Source: Tyto alba (taxonomy: Eukaryota; Chordata; Aves; Strigiformes; Tytonidae). Taken from it: a stretch of 64,000 nt of DNA. Both the position numbers and the translations under genes were made by a program. This document shows, in pieces, positions 23,985 to 34,800 of this stretch. Every line of letters starts with the position of its first letter. The stretch's first letter is position 1. Below the pieces are notes generated by a model, which was given only the letters and a program-made list of their open reading frames with translations, did no database searches and was not told where the DNA came from. The stretch spans positions 1 to 64,000 of the forward strand of contig NW_024881299.1 of the NCBI RefSeq assembly GCF_018691265.1, read 5' to 3'.

Positions 23985-24480
23985 CGAGATGGGGGGGCAG
24001 ATCCCACGGGAGGGGGGAAGGCGAGTCCCACGGGGACGGGTCCCACGGGGGGGGGTTAGATCCCACGGGGAGGGGTCCCACGAGAGGGGGGCGGGCAGAT
24101 TCCACGGGTAGAGGGGAGGCGAGTCCCGCGGGAACGGGGGGAGCAGATCCCACGGGGGTAGGAGGTGGGTCCCCCGCCCCACGAGATGGGGGGACAGATC
24201 CCACGGGAAGGAGCGGAGGCGGGTCCCACGGGGACAGGGCCCACGAGAAGGCGGGGGAGGAAAATCTCACAGGGGGAGGAGGTGGGTCCCCGCAAATCCC
24301 ACGGTGGGGGGCGGGGAAGGCGGATCCCACGGGGACGTGTCCCACGGAGGCGGGGGGAAAGATCCCATTGAGGGGGGATCCCACGAGGACGGGACAAATC
24401 CCACGGCGAGAGTCCCGGAGTGAGATGGGACGGGCAGGGCGGGTCCCACGAGAGGGGCTCAGATCCCACGGGGGTGGGTT
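23985..24480. repeat. Minisatellite in the CpG-rich 5' region of PPP1R13L
   Basis: Repeated ATCCCACGGGG and GGGTCCCACGGGGACGGG segments of about 20-50 bp, CpG-containing. Confidence 0.75.
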
Positions 24481-24567
24481 TGGCGGTGCAGAGCCCCGGG
24501 GCTCCCCCCAACCCGAGCCGGCGCCTCCCGCCCCCGCTCCGGCCCGGCCGGTCGGGCGAGCCCCGGT

Positions 24568-24586
24568 GCACGCCGGGACTTGTAGT
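24568..24586 (-). promoter_or_regulatory. ZNF143/Staf-type site in the PPP1R13L-POLR1G promoter
   Basis: The minus strand reads ACTACAAGTCCCGGCGTGC, close to the known ACTACAANTCCCAGCATGC consensus. It lies in the CpG island between the divergent genes PPP1R13L and POLR1G, where such sites commonly sit. Confidence 0.6.
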
Positions 24587-24913
24587 CCGGGGCCTGCCCC
24601 CCCACGCGCTGTCCCTGACCCCCGGGGTGACCCTGAGCCCCCCCCGGGCCCCCCAAGTGTCCCCGCGTGGTCCCGGGGGGCGGGCGGGGGGGGGTCTCTG
24701 CACCTTTAAACGCCGCCCGGCAGCAACTCGGTCACGCCCATCTTAGGGCGGGGAGAGCGCGGGGCTCCGCTGTAGGTCCCGCCCCCGCTGTTCCCGCCAC
24801 TTGGACCGCACCAACTGCCCCGCGGGGGTGGGGGGGGAAGGCGAAGCGCTCCCGCGCTGTGAGGTTGAGTGGGCGCGTCCGGGTGGGCGAGGCCACGCGG
24901 TGCACGCGGCGGC

Positions 24914-25870
24914 ATGGAGGGTGAGCGGGGGAGGTTTAGGGGGCTGGGGGTCCCACGGGGGACAGGAGGGGCGTATGTGACCACGGAGGGGGGTACGTGG
25001 GGTGTCACAGCATTTTCCGCCCCCCCGCCCCGTTCCCAGGGCCCATGCGGTTCCGGTGCCCTCCCGAATTCGAAGCGGTGACCCCCTCGCCCCTCCCCGG
25101 GCTGCGGGGGGAGGCCCTGGAGGGTCCCTCCACTGAGCTCTGGCTCATCCGCGCCCCCGCCGACTTCAGCCCCGAGAGGTCAGTCACGGGGAGGGGCGGG
25201 GAGGGTGTCGGTGACATCTGGGGGGGGCACAGGGGCGTGACAGCGCCATCCGGGAGGTGACAAGGCTGGTGGCAATTTGGGGAGGGTGGGCACAGGGTGG
25301 TGACAATGCTGTGGGGAGGATGGGGGGGGGGGGGGGTCACAGGGCTGGTGGCAGAGTCATGGGGGGGGGGGCGGGGAACAGTGCCAGCAGCCGTTTGTCC
25401 CCACCCTCACCACCCTGTGTCCCACCCCCCCAGCCTGGAGGGCTGCACAGTGCCCCTGGACAGCTGCGGGCAGCTCCAGCCCTCCAGGGATGGGGATGGG
25501 GGGCTCTACAGGTTATGGGGGGTCCCGGGGGGAGCCGAAGGCACCCTCCTCCTGGCCCCCGCCTCCCCCCCCGCCGGCCCCCTGGCCTGCGCCCCCCCCC
25601 CTCCGTGGCTGCCTCACCGTCACCAAGAGCTTTGGGGTCCCCCCCGGCGTCCCAGTGACCCTCCCCGTGCCCAAGCCGGTGAAGAAGAAGAGGAAGAAGA
25701 CGACGACGACGATGATGAAGGAGCCACCGGAGATGCCCGAGGTGTCAACACCAGGGGGGGCAGCACCCGTCGAGGCGGGGGGAAATGAGCTGAGCCTCCC
25801 CGCAGACATTGGGGTGTCCCCCAAGGTGCCCAAGAGAAAGAAGAAGCACAAGCGGGAGCGGCCGGAGTGA
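24914..25870 (+). CDS. POLR1G: RNA polymerase I subunit POLR1G (CD3EAP/PAF49)
   Basis: Nucleolar Pol I subunit related to yeast Rpa34.5. Coding exons: 24914-24920 (7 nt, ATGGAGG), 25040-25178 and 25434-25870, with GTGAGC and GTCAGT donors. The product begins MEGPMRFRCPPEF and contains TELWLIRAPADFSPE, matching the N-terminal dimerisation region of human CD3EAP, then a lysine-rich tail (KKKRKK, KRKKKHKRERPE). It is about 193 residues against 510 in human; the long repetitive KKRKK-rich C-terminal region is almost absent. Exon 3 needs one base fewer within a ten-C run (25592-25601) to connect the N-terminal frame to the lysine-rich frame. The uncorrected frame would give an acidic E/D tail, unlike the family. 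Divergent from PPP1R13L and tail-to-tail with ERCC1. Confidence 0.88.
25592..25601 (+). other. Ten-C run that breaks the POLR1G frame
   Basis: Upstream frame matches ...LLLAPASPP...LACAP and downstream homology continues (LTVTKSF, then the lysine-rich tail) one base later. The exon length is one base in excess of the splice phases and the stop at 25868. Confidence 0.72.
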
Positions 25871-25918
25871 CCCCCCCCGTCCCCATGTGTGTCCCCCCTC
25901 CCCAAAGGCTGTGTCACC

Positions 25919-25935
25919 GATAAATCAAATTTATT
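25919..25935. terminator. Back-to-back polyadenylation signals of POLR1G and ERCC1
   Basis: A small AT-rich island holds GATAAA on the plus strand (25919-25924, a variant signal for POLR1G) and AATAAA on the minus strand (25930-25935, for ERCC1). The two stop codons are only about 95 bases apart, so the mature 3' ends very likely overlap. Confidence 0.7.
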
Positions 25936-25964
25936 ATAAAAATGGAGATTTGGAGGGTGGCTGC

Positions 25965-27822
25965 TTATTTGGGGACCTTGAGGAAGGGCTCATGCAGGAC
26001 ATCGAAGAGCCGCTTGGCCTGGGAGAGGGAGAAGAAGGGGGGGGACACAAAGGGTGGGGTGAGGGGGGGCTGGGGAAGGGAGGGCACACCCCCCATGTCC
26101 CCTCGCTGCTCACCTTCTGCGGCCCGACGCCGGGACAGAGGGACAGATCCTCCCTGGAGGCATCCACCATGGCCACCAGCGACTGTGGGATGGGTGAGAG
26201 GGTGAGGGGGGACAACACGTCCCCAACCCCCACTGTGCCCCAGGGGTGGTGGCACGCCCCCCCCCCCAGGGGGTGGCTCACCCCAAAAGCAGTCAGGAGG
26301 CTCAGCACATCCGTCTTGTTCACCGACTTGACGCTGGTCAGGCAGTCGGTCATCTGGGGGCGTTGGGAGGGGGGGGCAGTGGATCAGAGGACCCTCGGGG
26401 GGGTCCCAAAATTCTTTCTGGGTCCCCAAAATTGGGGTGCAGGGAAGGGGCGTAGCTCACCCGGGAGAGGAAATCCTGCTCCACGCGTTCCTTCAGCAGG
26501 TCAGGAGGCTTCTGCTCGTAGGCTTTGTAGGTCTCCAGGTACCGGCCAGCCTCCTCAGGGCTGGGGGGGCACAGGACAGTGAGGGGGGAACGGGGGGGCA
26601 CCCACGGAGGACAGCGGGGTCCCCCCAGGGTGGGGCAGGGATGGCCCCTACCTCCAGGCGAGCAGGAGGGTGCAGTCTGCCAGGAGGCAGAATTTGGCCA
26701 GGTCCTTCAGCGCCTGGTGCGGGTCCTTCTGCGGAGGGGATGGGGGGGACAGTGGGGACAGTGAGCAGGAGAGCAAGGGGACAGGGAGGACCAGGTGAGC
26801 GAGGAAATGGGGACAGAGGGGACAGGGGAATGGGTACAAGGGGACAGGGGGATGAGCAGAGCAAGGGGATGGGAACGTGGGAGACAAGGAGAGCAAAGGG
26901 ATGGGGACAGAAGGACAGGGACAAGGAGATGAGCAGACTGAAGGGATGGGGATGAGGGGACAGAGGGGACCAGGAAAGCAAGGGGGTGGGGACAGGGGGA
27001 TGAATACAAGGTTACAGGGGGACGAACAGAGCGAGGGAATGGGGATGAGGGGACAGGGGGACAAGCAGAGCAAGGGGATGGGGACCTTTGAGACAGGGGG
27101 ACGGAGACAAGGGGACAGGGATGAGGGGACAGGGGGACGAGCAGAGTGAGGGGACAAGGGGAAGAGGGGACAGGGAGCCGCTCACCACATCAACCTGCAG
27201 CAGCAGCAGCTGCAGCCCATAGCTCCGGCCCAGGCGCCGCAGCCGCTCGTGGATGTAGTCGGGGTTGAGATGGTGGTACCGCAGGCTAGGGGGAGGCAGC
27301 AAGGCCAGGCTGGTGCCGGGGGCACCCCCGGGCCCCCCCCCCGGGCCCCCCCAGCTCACCTCAGGAAGAGGGCGCAGGTGCTCTGGCCCAGCACGTAGTC
27401 GGGGACGATGTCACCGAACTCCCAAGGGACGTTGCGGATGAACTTCAGCACCGGGTTACCCCGCTGTGGGGGGGGGAACGGGGGCACGGACGGACGGACG
27501 GACGGACGGGTGGATCAGGGCCTCCCCCCGTCCCCCTCGGGACACCCCCCTCCCGCGTCCCGGGCGGAGCGGGTACGTCCCCCCGCGCCCGGTCTCTATG
27601 TACCCACCCCTCCTCCGACGCCACTACGGGGTGCCCCAAAATATGGGGGGGGGGGAAGGGGGGGACGACACACGACACGGTGTCCATCCCCTTCCTCACC
27701 TGCCGCGGGCTGACAATGATGCTGCTGCTCTTGGCGCCCGGTTTGAGCACGGGCAGGGGGGGCCCGTCTCCCAGGGCGGGCCCGGGGGGAGCCCCCGCCG
27801 GAGCGCCGGGCTCTTCCGCCAT
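25965..27822 (-). CDS. ERCC1: ERCC1, non-catalytic subunit of the XPF-ERCC1 nuclease
   Basis: Pairs with XPF (ERCC4) to cut 5' of DNA lesions in nucleotide-excision and crosslink repair; nuclear. Coding exons from the start: 27822-27700, 27463-27360, 27285-27186, 26728-26652, 26560-26461, 26353-26282, 26182-26114 and 26018-25965; all phases agree, giving 232 residues. Visible: [33 protein letters not shown] (XPA-contact region), the nuclease-like central domain with [15 protein letters not shown] and [21 protein letters not shown], and the tandem helix-hairpin-helix domain ([24 protein letters not shown]) ending HEPFLKVPK. Human ERCC1 has 297 residues; the missing part is the N-terminal 65 or so, upstream of the LKPGAKS segment. 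The start ATG has a strong context (CCGCCATGG). Confidence 0.96.
26740..27175. repeat. Minisatellite in ERCC1 intron 3
   Basis: About fifteen degenerate copies of a 25-45 bp unit built from GGGGACAGGGGGA, GAGCAGAGCAAGGGG and ATGGGGA. Confidence 0.8.
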
Positions 27823-28269
27823 GGCCGGGGCGGGGGTCAGCGCCCACCCGCCTTATCTCTCCCCGCCGCGCGGCAATTGGCCTCCGCGCCTGTCAATCCG
27901 GAAAGCAACGCCCACCCCCCTGGTGCCGCTCAGGTCAGGCCGGTCCTCCCGTCTCTATGGTGGTGGGCGGGGTTAGGACCCGTGGGCCGGGTGTCGCGGG
28001 TGGGAGCGTGTGTGTGTCCCATACACACACGTCGGGGATGCGGCAGCGGAGAACCGCGGGGCGGGACACGGAGTGGGGCGGGGGGGGGGGCGCAGTGGCG
28101 GGATCGGGCCAGGGGGCGGGAACCGGCGGCGCCAGCCCCCCCGGCCGCCCGGGTCCCGCCCCCTCGGGCGGACTGACGGCGCCTCCAGCCAAGGAGCGCG
28201 TCCGCGGCTCAGTGACGTCGCTACAGCCGCCACGTGCGGCCGCAGCCGCGTCACGTGTGGGGAAGAAAC
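27823..28269. promoter_or_regulatory. CpG-rich promoter region of ERCC1 and a possible divergent transcript
   Basis: CpG-dense DNA right of the ERCC1 start. It contains a CRE half to full site TGACGTC (28213-28219) and two E-boxes CACGTG (28231-28236 and 28252-28257), the second as TCACGTG, which USF/TFE3-type factors bind. These sites lie just upstream of an ATG at 28270. Confidence 0.55.
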
Positions 28270-28530
28270 ATGGCAGCCCCCCACTCCCAGACCTGGAAAG
28301 CACCAGGAAGGATCCCCGGGACCAGGACACCCCCCCCACCCCCCAAAAGACCCCTGGGCCCCCACGCGGGACCAGGGGACACAGTGCCCCAGCCCCCCTC
28401 AACACCCCTGGGCACCACCCCCCAAGGCCCGGGACCCCCCCCAAAGCAGCAGGAGGGAGTTCTGGGCCCCCCAGCACTGCACAGGGAAAGGGGTGCCTCC
28501 CAAATAAAGGGGGAACCTCTTGGGGGGGTG
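28270..28530 (+). ncRNA. Possible short intronless transcript, probably non-coding
   Basis: Downstream of the CRE/E-box cluster there is an ATG in good context (AACATGG, 28270) and a canonical AATAAA at 28503-28508. The reading frame from that ATG stays open until 28548, past the expected cleavage site, so a polyadenylated product would lack a stop codon. The encoded proline-rich sequence resembles nothing I know. If transcribed, it is more likely a divergent non-coding RNA of ERCC1 than a gene. Confidence 0.25.
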
Positions 28531-28568
28531 GGGGCCACAGGCGAGTAGTTTTGGGGTGAAATCAGCTC

Positions 28569-28574
28569 TTTATG
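28569..28574 (-). terminator. Possible CLPTM1 polyadenylation signal (CATAAA)
   Basis: CATAAA on the minus strand about 310 bases past the CLPTM1 stop; a weak variant, and no better signal is nearer. Confidence 0.35.
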
Positions 28575-28883
28575 GAAGAGGCGACGCCGCGAGATCTCCG
28601 TGACACTGTCCTACACACCGGCACAATGGGATGGAGTGTACAACGCTGACGGGACTGGGGGACATGAAACACAGGGGGAGAGGAGGGGGGGGTTACACAG
28701 CCAACCCCCCACCCCCCACCCCCCAAATCCCCAGGGAAATGGGGAAGGGGGGAAAAAAAAAAAAAAACAAAAAAACAAAAAAACAAACAAAACCCACCAC
28801 ATGGCACGGCCGCTCCCCCCATCCGGTGCCCAGCAGGGCAGCCGGCTTTGGTAAAAACCAAGCGAGGGGGATGGGGGGGTCGG

Positions 28884-31800
28884 TTAATCCTTCTTCTTGT
28901 CCTCTGGGGGTTTTTCCCCCCCTGGGGGTCCCCCCGTGGGCAGCATTGTGGGGGGGCTGGGGGGTAAGGGGGGTCGGGGGGCAACCTGGTCCTCCCCGCT
29001 GACGCCAAATTCGTTGACGCGTGTGAGGTCGACACGGTAGATCCAACGTTGGTAGAGGTAAATGAAGAAGACGACATCTGGAGGGAGGCGGGGCAGGAAA
29101 AGAAGAGGGAAGGTATTGAGACTAAGAGGGATGCCCAGACAGCCCCCCCCGCCTCCAAAAACATACCATCCCGTAGGCAGCCTATCCTATACATCATGGG
29201 CATCTTGATGACGAAGGCAAAGAGGTCATCAATGAAGGTGTTGAGGGCTTTGTAGGTGAGCATGCGCCAGGGCAAGTGGGCCACCGACTTCAGCTTGTAG
29301 TTGATGAAGAGTTGGGGGGTCATGGTGATGAAGCCTAAAGAAAAGGGCGGGGGGGGGGTCCTTGTGAGCATAATGAAGGGGGGAGTGGGGAAATAGCTTT
29401 TTTTGGGTGGGGGGCATTTTTCTGGCATTTGGCACTCACCGAAGGTCAGGAGAAAGCCGTAGAGCATGCTCAGAACCCACGAGTACCAACCCTTGTGCTC
29501 GAGGTAGAGCAGGCTGTACACGGCGTAACATCCCAGCAGGGGGAAGAGAATCCATGAGAGGTACCGAAAAGCCATCTGCAAGGACACACACACACACACA
29601 CACAACACAAAAATACCACCCACAAATCAGCTGGGAAGGTGCCAGAGCCCCCACCCTGTTGCTGGGCCATGGCCGCAGCCCCCACATCACCACCTGAGCC
29701 CCAGTGCTGGAACTGGGGGGAAGATAAAAACAAGGGGAGGTGTTTGACCCCCCCACCCCGGCACATGCCCCCCAACTCACGTCATCGTACACCTTCGTGG
29801 AAGACTCAATGTAGGTCGATTTGTCTTTGAAGGTGACGCGGGGAAACATTCCTGCCACCTTGTTCTCACGGTCCAGCTGGCAAAGAAGGGAACGATGTCA
29901 CCGAGCAGGTCTGGGGGCACCACCAGAACTGCCACACACACCCCCCCCCCAAGCCCACCCCAGCACTTACCCGGACATCCATGACCTTTGTGATCTTCCA
30001 GAGATCAATGAGGAGCCCGATGAAGACGCTGACTTGCACCACGAAGTTGGTTTCGTTGTCTAAGATGTAGAGAAGGACGACAAGGGACTGGAAGACGCCG
30101 AAGAAAACGGAGCGGACGGATAGTCCCTCCAGAGACTGCCGGCTGTTCCAGAACTGGATGTCTGGTGGAAGGGACCCAGTTACCCCACTGGAGGGGAAGG
30201 GGAACCCCCCCCAATCTGGAGAACTACGGCAGCCCGGTGGAAGGAAAGGAGCTGGTGGTGCACAACGGAGCCGAGCAACCACAGCAAACCACCATCTGGC
30301 ATCAATGCAGGCGGCAGGGGACCCAAAAAAACCCCAAGTTTCCAGCTTTCTGCCCTCGAAGTCAGCCCAGAGGAGCGCTGGGTGCCTCGGTGCACACCAC
30401 AGCCTGCCCAGGAGGCAGCTGGATTTGGCTACGTCTGCTGAAAGACGTCGCAAGCAGGGAGAAGTGGAAGCAGGAGCAAGGGGGAGGCGGTGCCACCGCC
30501 TTCATCACCTTCCCCTTGCCGCTCACCGTTTTTGAAGGCCAAGAACTCGAAGATGCTGTGCACGATGGAGACAACAATGGTCAGCGCCAGCAAGTAGGGG
30601 TTCGTCTCCAGGAGAGCAACCTGGAATGAGCATCAAAAACCTCCCCAAGGCTCCATCCCACCCTCCTGCTGCTCAACGTCCCATCCCACCAGGGCGGGAT
30701 CCAGTCGGGCATGAGGCAGAGGGAACTCCACGAGTTGTTCTCACCTTCACCGAGTCCTGCTCCTCATCTGACTGCTCATAGAGATCCTCTCCTAGGAAAT
30801 TCCACGGGGATTTGGTGCTCTGGGCGGCGTAGAGCTGCCAGCGCCACAGGGAGAGCGGGCAGAAGGAGAGGCGGAAGGGCAGGCGCTGCAGGGTCTCGTT
30901 GATGGGGAAATAGTCCTTCTGCAGGTTCCAGTAGTCATTGAAGTAGAGGATGGGGTAGTAGTCACCGCTGATGGCGTCAAACTTCACATCTGGAGCCGGG
31001 AGAAAGAGCAGAGGGAGGGCTGAGCAGGCGACGGGGAGCCGCGAGAGCCATTGTCACCACCAGCAGCCAACTGGGAGAGACCAAGAGGCTGGTGAACCCC
31101 GGCCCAAGCTCCCGGAGAGGTGGGGAGGGGGACAGTCATGCTGGCGCCGGAGAAACGAGCCCCTGCTCCCCCCTCCACAAGCCCAAATACATCCTCCAAG
31201 GAGAGGAGACAGTCAGGCCAGCCTCAGAAAGCCGCGGCGCACCCCAGCCCTTACACTGGTCCAAGGGGGGTGGCACGCTGCCCTTCACCCAGGGCGTGTG
31301 GTCGTCCACCATGTTGATGGTCAAGTTGGGGTGCCAGTGGGAGATGACCTCCACAGGACCATAGTCTTCCGCCCTCTGAAACAAGAATAGCACCGCCTCT
31401 GTCACCAGCACGGCAGTTGGCGTCCCTCCGTCTCACCCACCGCCATCCCCCGCCCTTAAACAAGGCACCAGAGCGAGGAGCGGGAAGGGGCAGAGCCAAC
31501 CTTCCCGGCCTGGAAAAGCTAGAATAAAATCCTCCTCCTCTTCCCCCTCTGCAGAGCAGGAAGGACATGCCCCAGGCAGGAGGAGGAATCTCTGCAGCGC
31601 TTCCCAACAGATCAGCTGCAGGCGCATTACTATTTTGCAGTTTGGCCAATGTGGCACCAAAAGGCACCAAAAGGGCACCAAAGGGCACCAAAGGGCACCA
31701 AAGGGCACCAAAGGGCACCAAAGGGCACCAAAGGGCACCAAAGGGCACCAAAGGGCACCAAAGGGCACCAAAAGGCAGAGCTGGTTACCTTGATCATTTC

Positions 31801-34800
31801 AGGGTCTGCCTCCGTCTCGCCTGTCAGGAGGTTCTTGGTTTTCTGGAACCGCCGGCGCTTGTATTTGTTGATCACTGGAAGTAAAGAGGTGAGCGTTTCC
31901 AGCTCTGCACAAGAAGGCGGGGAAGGAAATCTAAAGGAGGCTACGGCCTGCCAGGACAGGCACAAGCTGACTGGAGAAACCCATTTCCCTCACGACACAT
32001 CCCCCCCCAGGAGGACTAATTAATCTGGACGGGCTCACAGATCTTCCAGTTATCAAAGGGAAAGGCTGTAGTTTGGGGCCAATAAACCAGATTAACAGCC
32101 AAACCTTCGAGGGGATTGCATCTCTGTTGGAGGAAAACACACGAGATTAAATGTCCAGATCTTCCCGTCCTGCAGGAAGACCTAACCATGGCAATTTCTT
32201 CCCCTTCTCAACAGTGGTGTGGTTCCGCAACCCCCATACAGGTAGGGACCCCACCGCCAGCACGATGTGGATGGAAACCAAGAGCTTGCAGAGATTTAAA
32301 GAGTTTTTTTCCTCCACAGGTTCGCAAAAGACAAATTCCAAGTGTAGAAAACATCCAGCTCGGAGAGCAGCGGAGCCAGCGCGCAGGAGGCCACGGGGCA
32401 TCAGATATTTGCCTTAATTTTCCCCTTCAGGCACCAGCCAAAGCCGGAACTCAGCCTGACTCCTTCAGGCTCCCATTTTGACAGGGGAACTGGGGTGCCC
32501 CTTTCCCCAGCACCCCAACACGCTGCCCTCCCGCCCCGGGCCGTACTTCGCGATGTGTGAACAGTGGCGAGGCGCCTGTAGAGGTTTTTCTGCCTGGGGT
32601 CGGGATGGAAGCCGCTCTTTGTGAAGTACACGTGGATGTAGATGGAGCCGTTCTGCTGGACGCTCTGAAATCACACCCGAATCGAGGCAAACCTGAAGCC
32701 TTTAACAGCCGGTTGCAACGGGGCTGACCAAAACAACGCCATCGAGCCCCGTCGCCTCCGTAGCACGCCCGGAAAAAGACACTAACCCACCCCACAGGGT
32801 TTCACCCACCACCCGAAGCAAACGGGACAGGGATAAATGTGACAGGAGGGATGCGCTACGGCAGGGGCACTGCCGTTCCACACCTCGGCTCCACTCTGAG
32901 CTCCCAAGATGGCTCTTAGCACCATCCCGGCAATCCCTCAACGATCCCCCCAGCTGGCCTCAAACCTCCCAGAAAGATTAGCAGGTGCACCCACCTGTGA
33001 AATGTCGACTTCCCCGTAGTGTTCGTAGCACCCGTCAGCATTCTCCCCACTGGTCCAGTCCCCGTAGACAAGATCCCTTTTCTGCCAGAACAGCGCCGAG
33101 CTGACATTGAAGTCCGTAAAGTGCTCATGCTCAGAGATATAAACGTAAAGGTCCTGAGGAGAGAGGAGGATGTCAGTCACCGGTGAGGTATCGGTGCCCA
33201 AACCGCTCCAGCTCTGCTGTACGGTGCCACAGCATCCTCTCCCAAACCAGCTCGGCGCTCTGCTGACCCCCAAAAAATAACTCTCAGCTGACACCACAGC
33301 CCCGGGCGGAGGTGAGGTTTAGATCCGCTAGATTTAAGATCTAGCTCAAGAGCTAGAGCAGCAGGTCCAGCCCCAGAGCCACTGTGCTGCTGGTCACCCG
33401 CAACAGGAGAGCGCAGCTTCTGCCAGCGTTACCATTAAAGTGTCCTTGGGGAAAAGGTTTCGGCTTGGGGCTCGCGGCGTCCCACCCACACTGCTCTGCT
33501 CCTGCGGCGCCGACCCGCGGCGGAACCAGCTGCTGATGGCCCAGATGATGAAGATCCTGTGGGAGGAAGGCGGGGAGAAGCTGCTTCAGGCATTTTAGCC
33601 CCCCTCCCCAGCTAAATCAGGGCCTCCTGTGAACAAGGCCCCCACCCGCCCCCAGTTCCCTGGGAAGGGAAAAACCATTAGTGCCGGACGGGCGAGTGTG
33701 TGGTTCAAAATTCACTGTTTTCACTTTTTTCCAACACAGCAGGCATTTACCCTTGGGCAAGAGGCACGGGCCAGTTCAAACCCAGCGCCAGACAGAGTGG
33801 GAACACACCGAAACCAAATCAGCACCCAACCAAGGGGATAAAACTGGCCCCCGGCTGTGTGCAGCAGAAGCTCAGTGCGTTCCCGCTCACGCAGGGCCTG
33901 GAGCGGCTCCCGGATCACTCGCCCCCCTCCAAACCCACAGCCACAACAGGTCCCAACCTCCGGCACACAGCTCCAGTCACTCGCCAAAGCTCCCCGGGGC
34001 TGCTCCCAGCACAGAGACCGGGACAGGTCCTTTCCGCATGGTCCCCACAGCCCTCCGTGAGCCGAGCCAGGCAGCAGCATTTGAGCATATTAAAAGAATT
34101 TGAGCCTTTTCCCACCCCATTTTGGAAGGTTTTTGGCAGCGTGTCCCAAAGTACAAGGGTTTCAAGCTCTGGTTTCCTTTGCGAGTAAAATGTGAGGAGC
34201 CTTTTAGCAACAAGCTTGGGAACAGTGACAGGACAGCTCCCAGGACAAAGCGACAGCCGCTTCTGTGCCACGGGCGAAAAAATCTCCGGACACCCCAAGA
34301 TAATTCAGGGTTTAGTTCAGCATAATGCTCTGAGCCAAAGGGGTGTGGAAAGCTCGAGAGCCCAAAAAAGCTTCCGCATGAGCTCTTCCACAGCCCCATC
34401 AGCAGTCGTAAATCCAGGACACCGCCGCTCACTCAGGAAATACTTGGGGGGATGTTTTTTCTTCCAAAGTTTTCAGGAAACAGACCCGTGTGCTTTGCCT
34501 GCGGCACGGGGACATCACCCACTTGGGGTCAAGCGACGGGTGCAAGTTTTCCCTCACGCCTCCTCCACCAGCCGACCAGGATGGGTGGAATATTTCCAAG
34601 TGCTTCCAGGAGCGATGAGATGACAGAAAGCTCTTCCCATCCCAGCTTTGCCAGCCAGGAGGCCGGATCCATGGGGGGAAACAGTGCTTTGGAAGGGAAA
34701 AACCTGCCCTCGGCAGGATGGGAAGGAGATGGATGGAGAAGCGGAGCAGGAAGGCAGCTTGTGGATAGATACAAGGAGTCTTGGCTTCCAGGAGTGGATT

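Noticed and set aside
25297..25788. POLR1G reading ending in an acidic E/D-rich tail
   Set aside because: It is the uncorrected frame after the ten-C run. The other frame gives the lysine-rich tail expected for POLR1G.
28234..28548. 104-codon proline-rich frame as a protein gene
   Set aside because: Its stop lies beyond the AATAAA at 28503, there is no homology I recognise, and the composition is that of GC-rich DNA.
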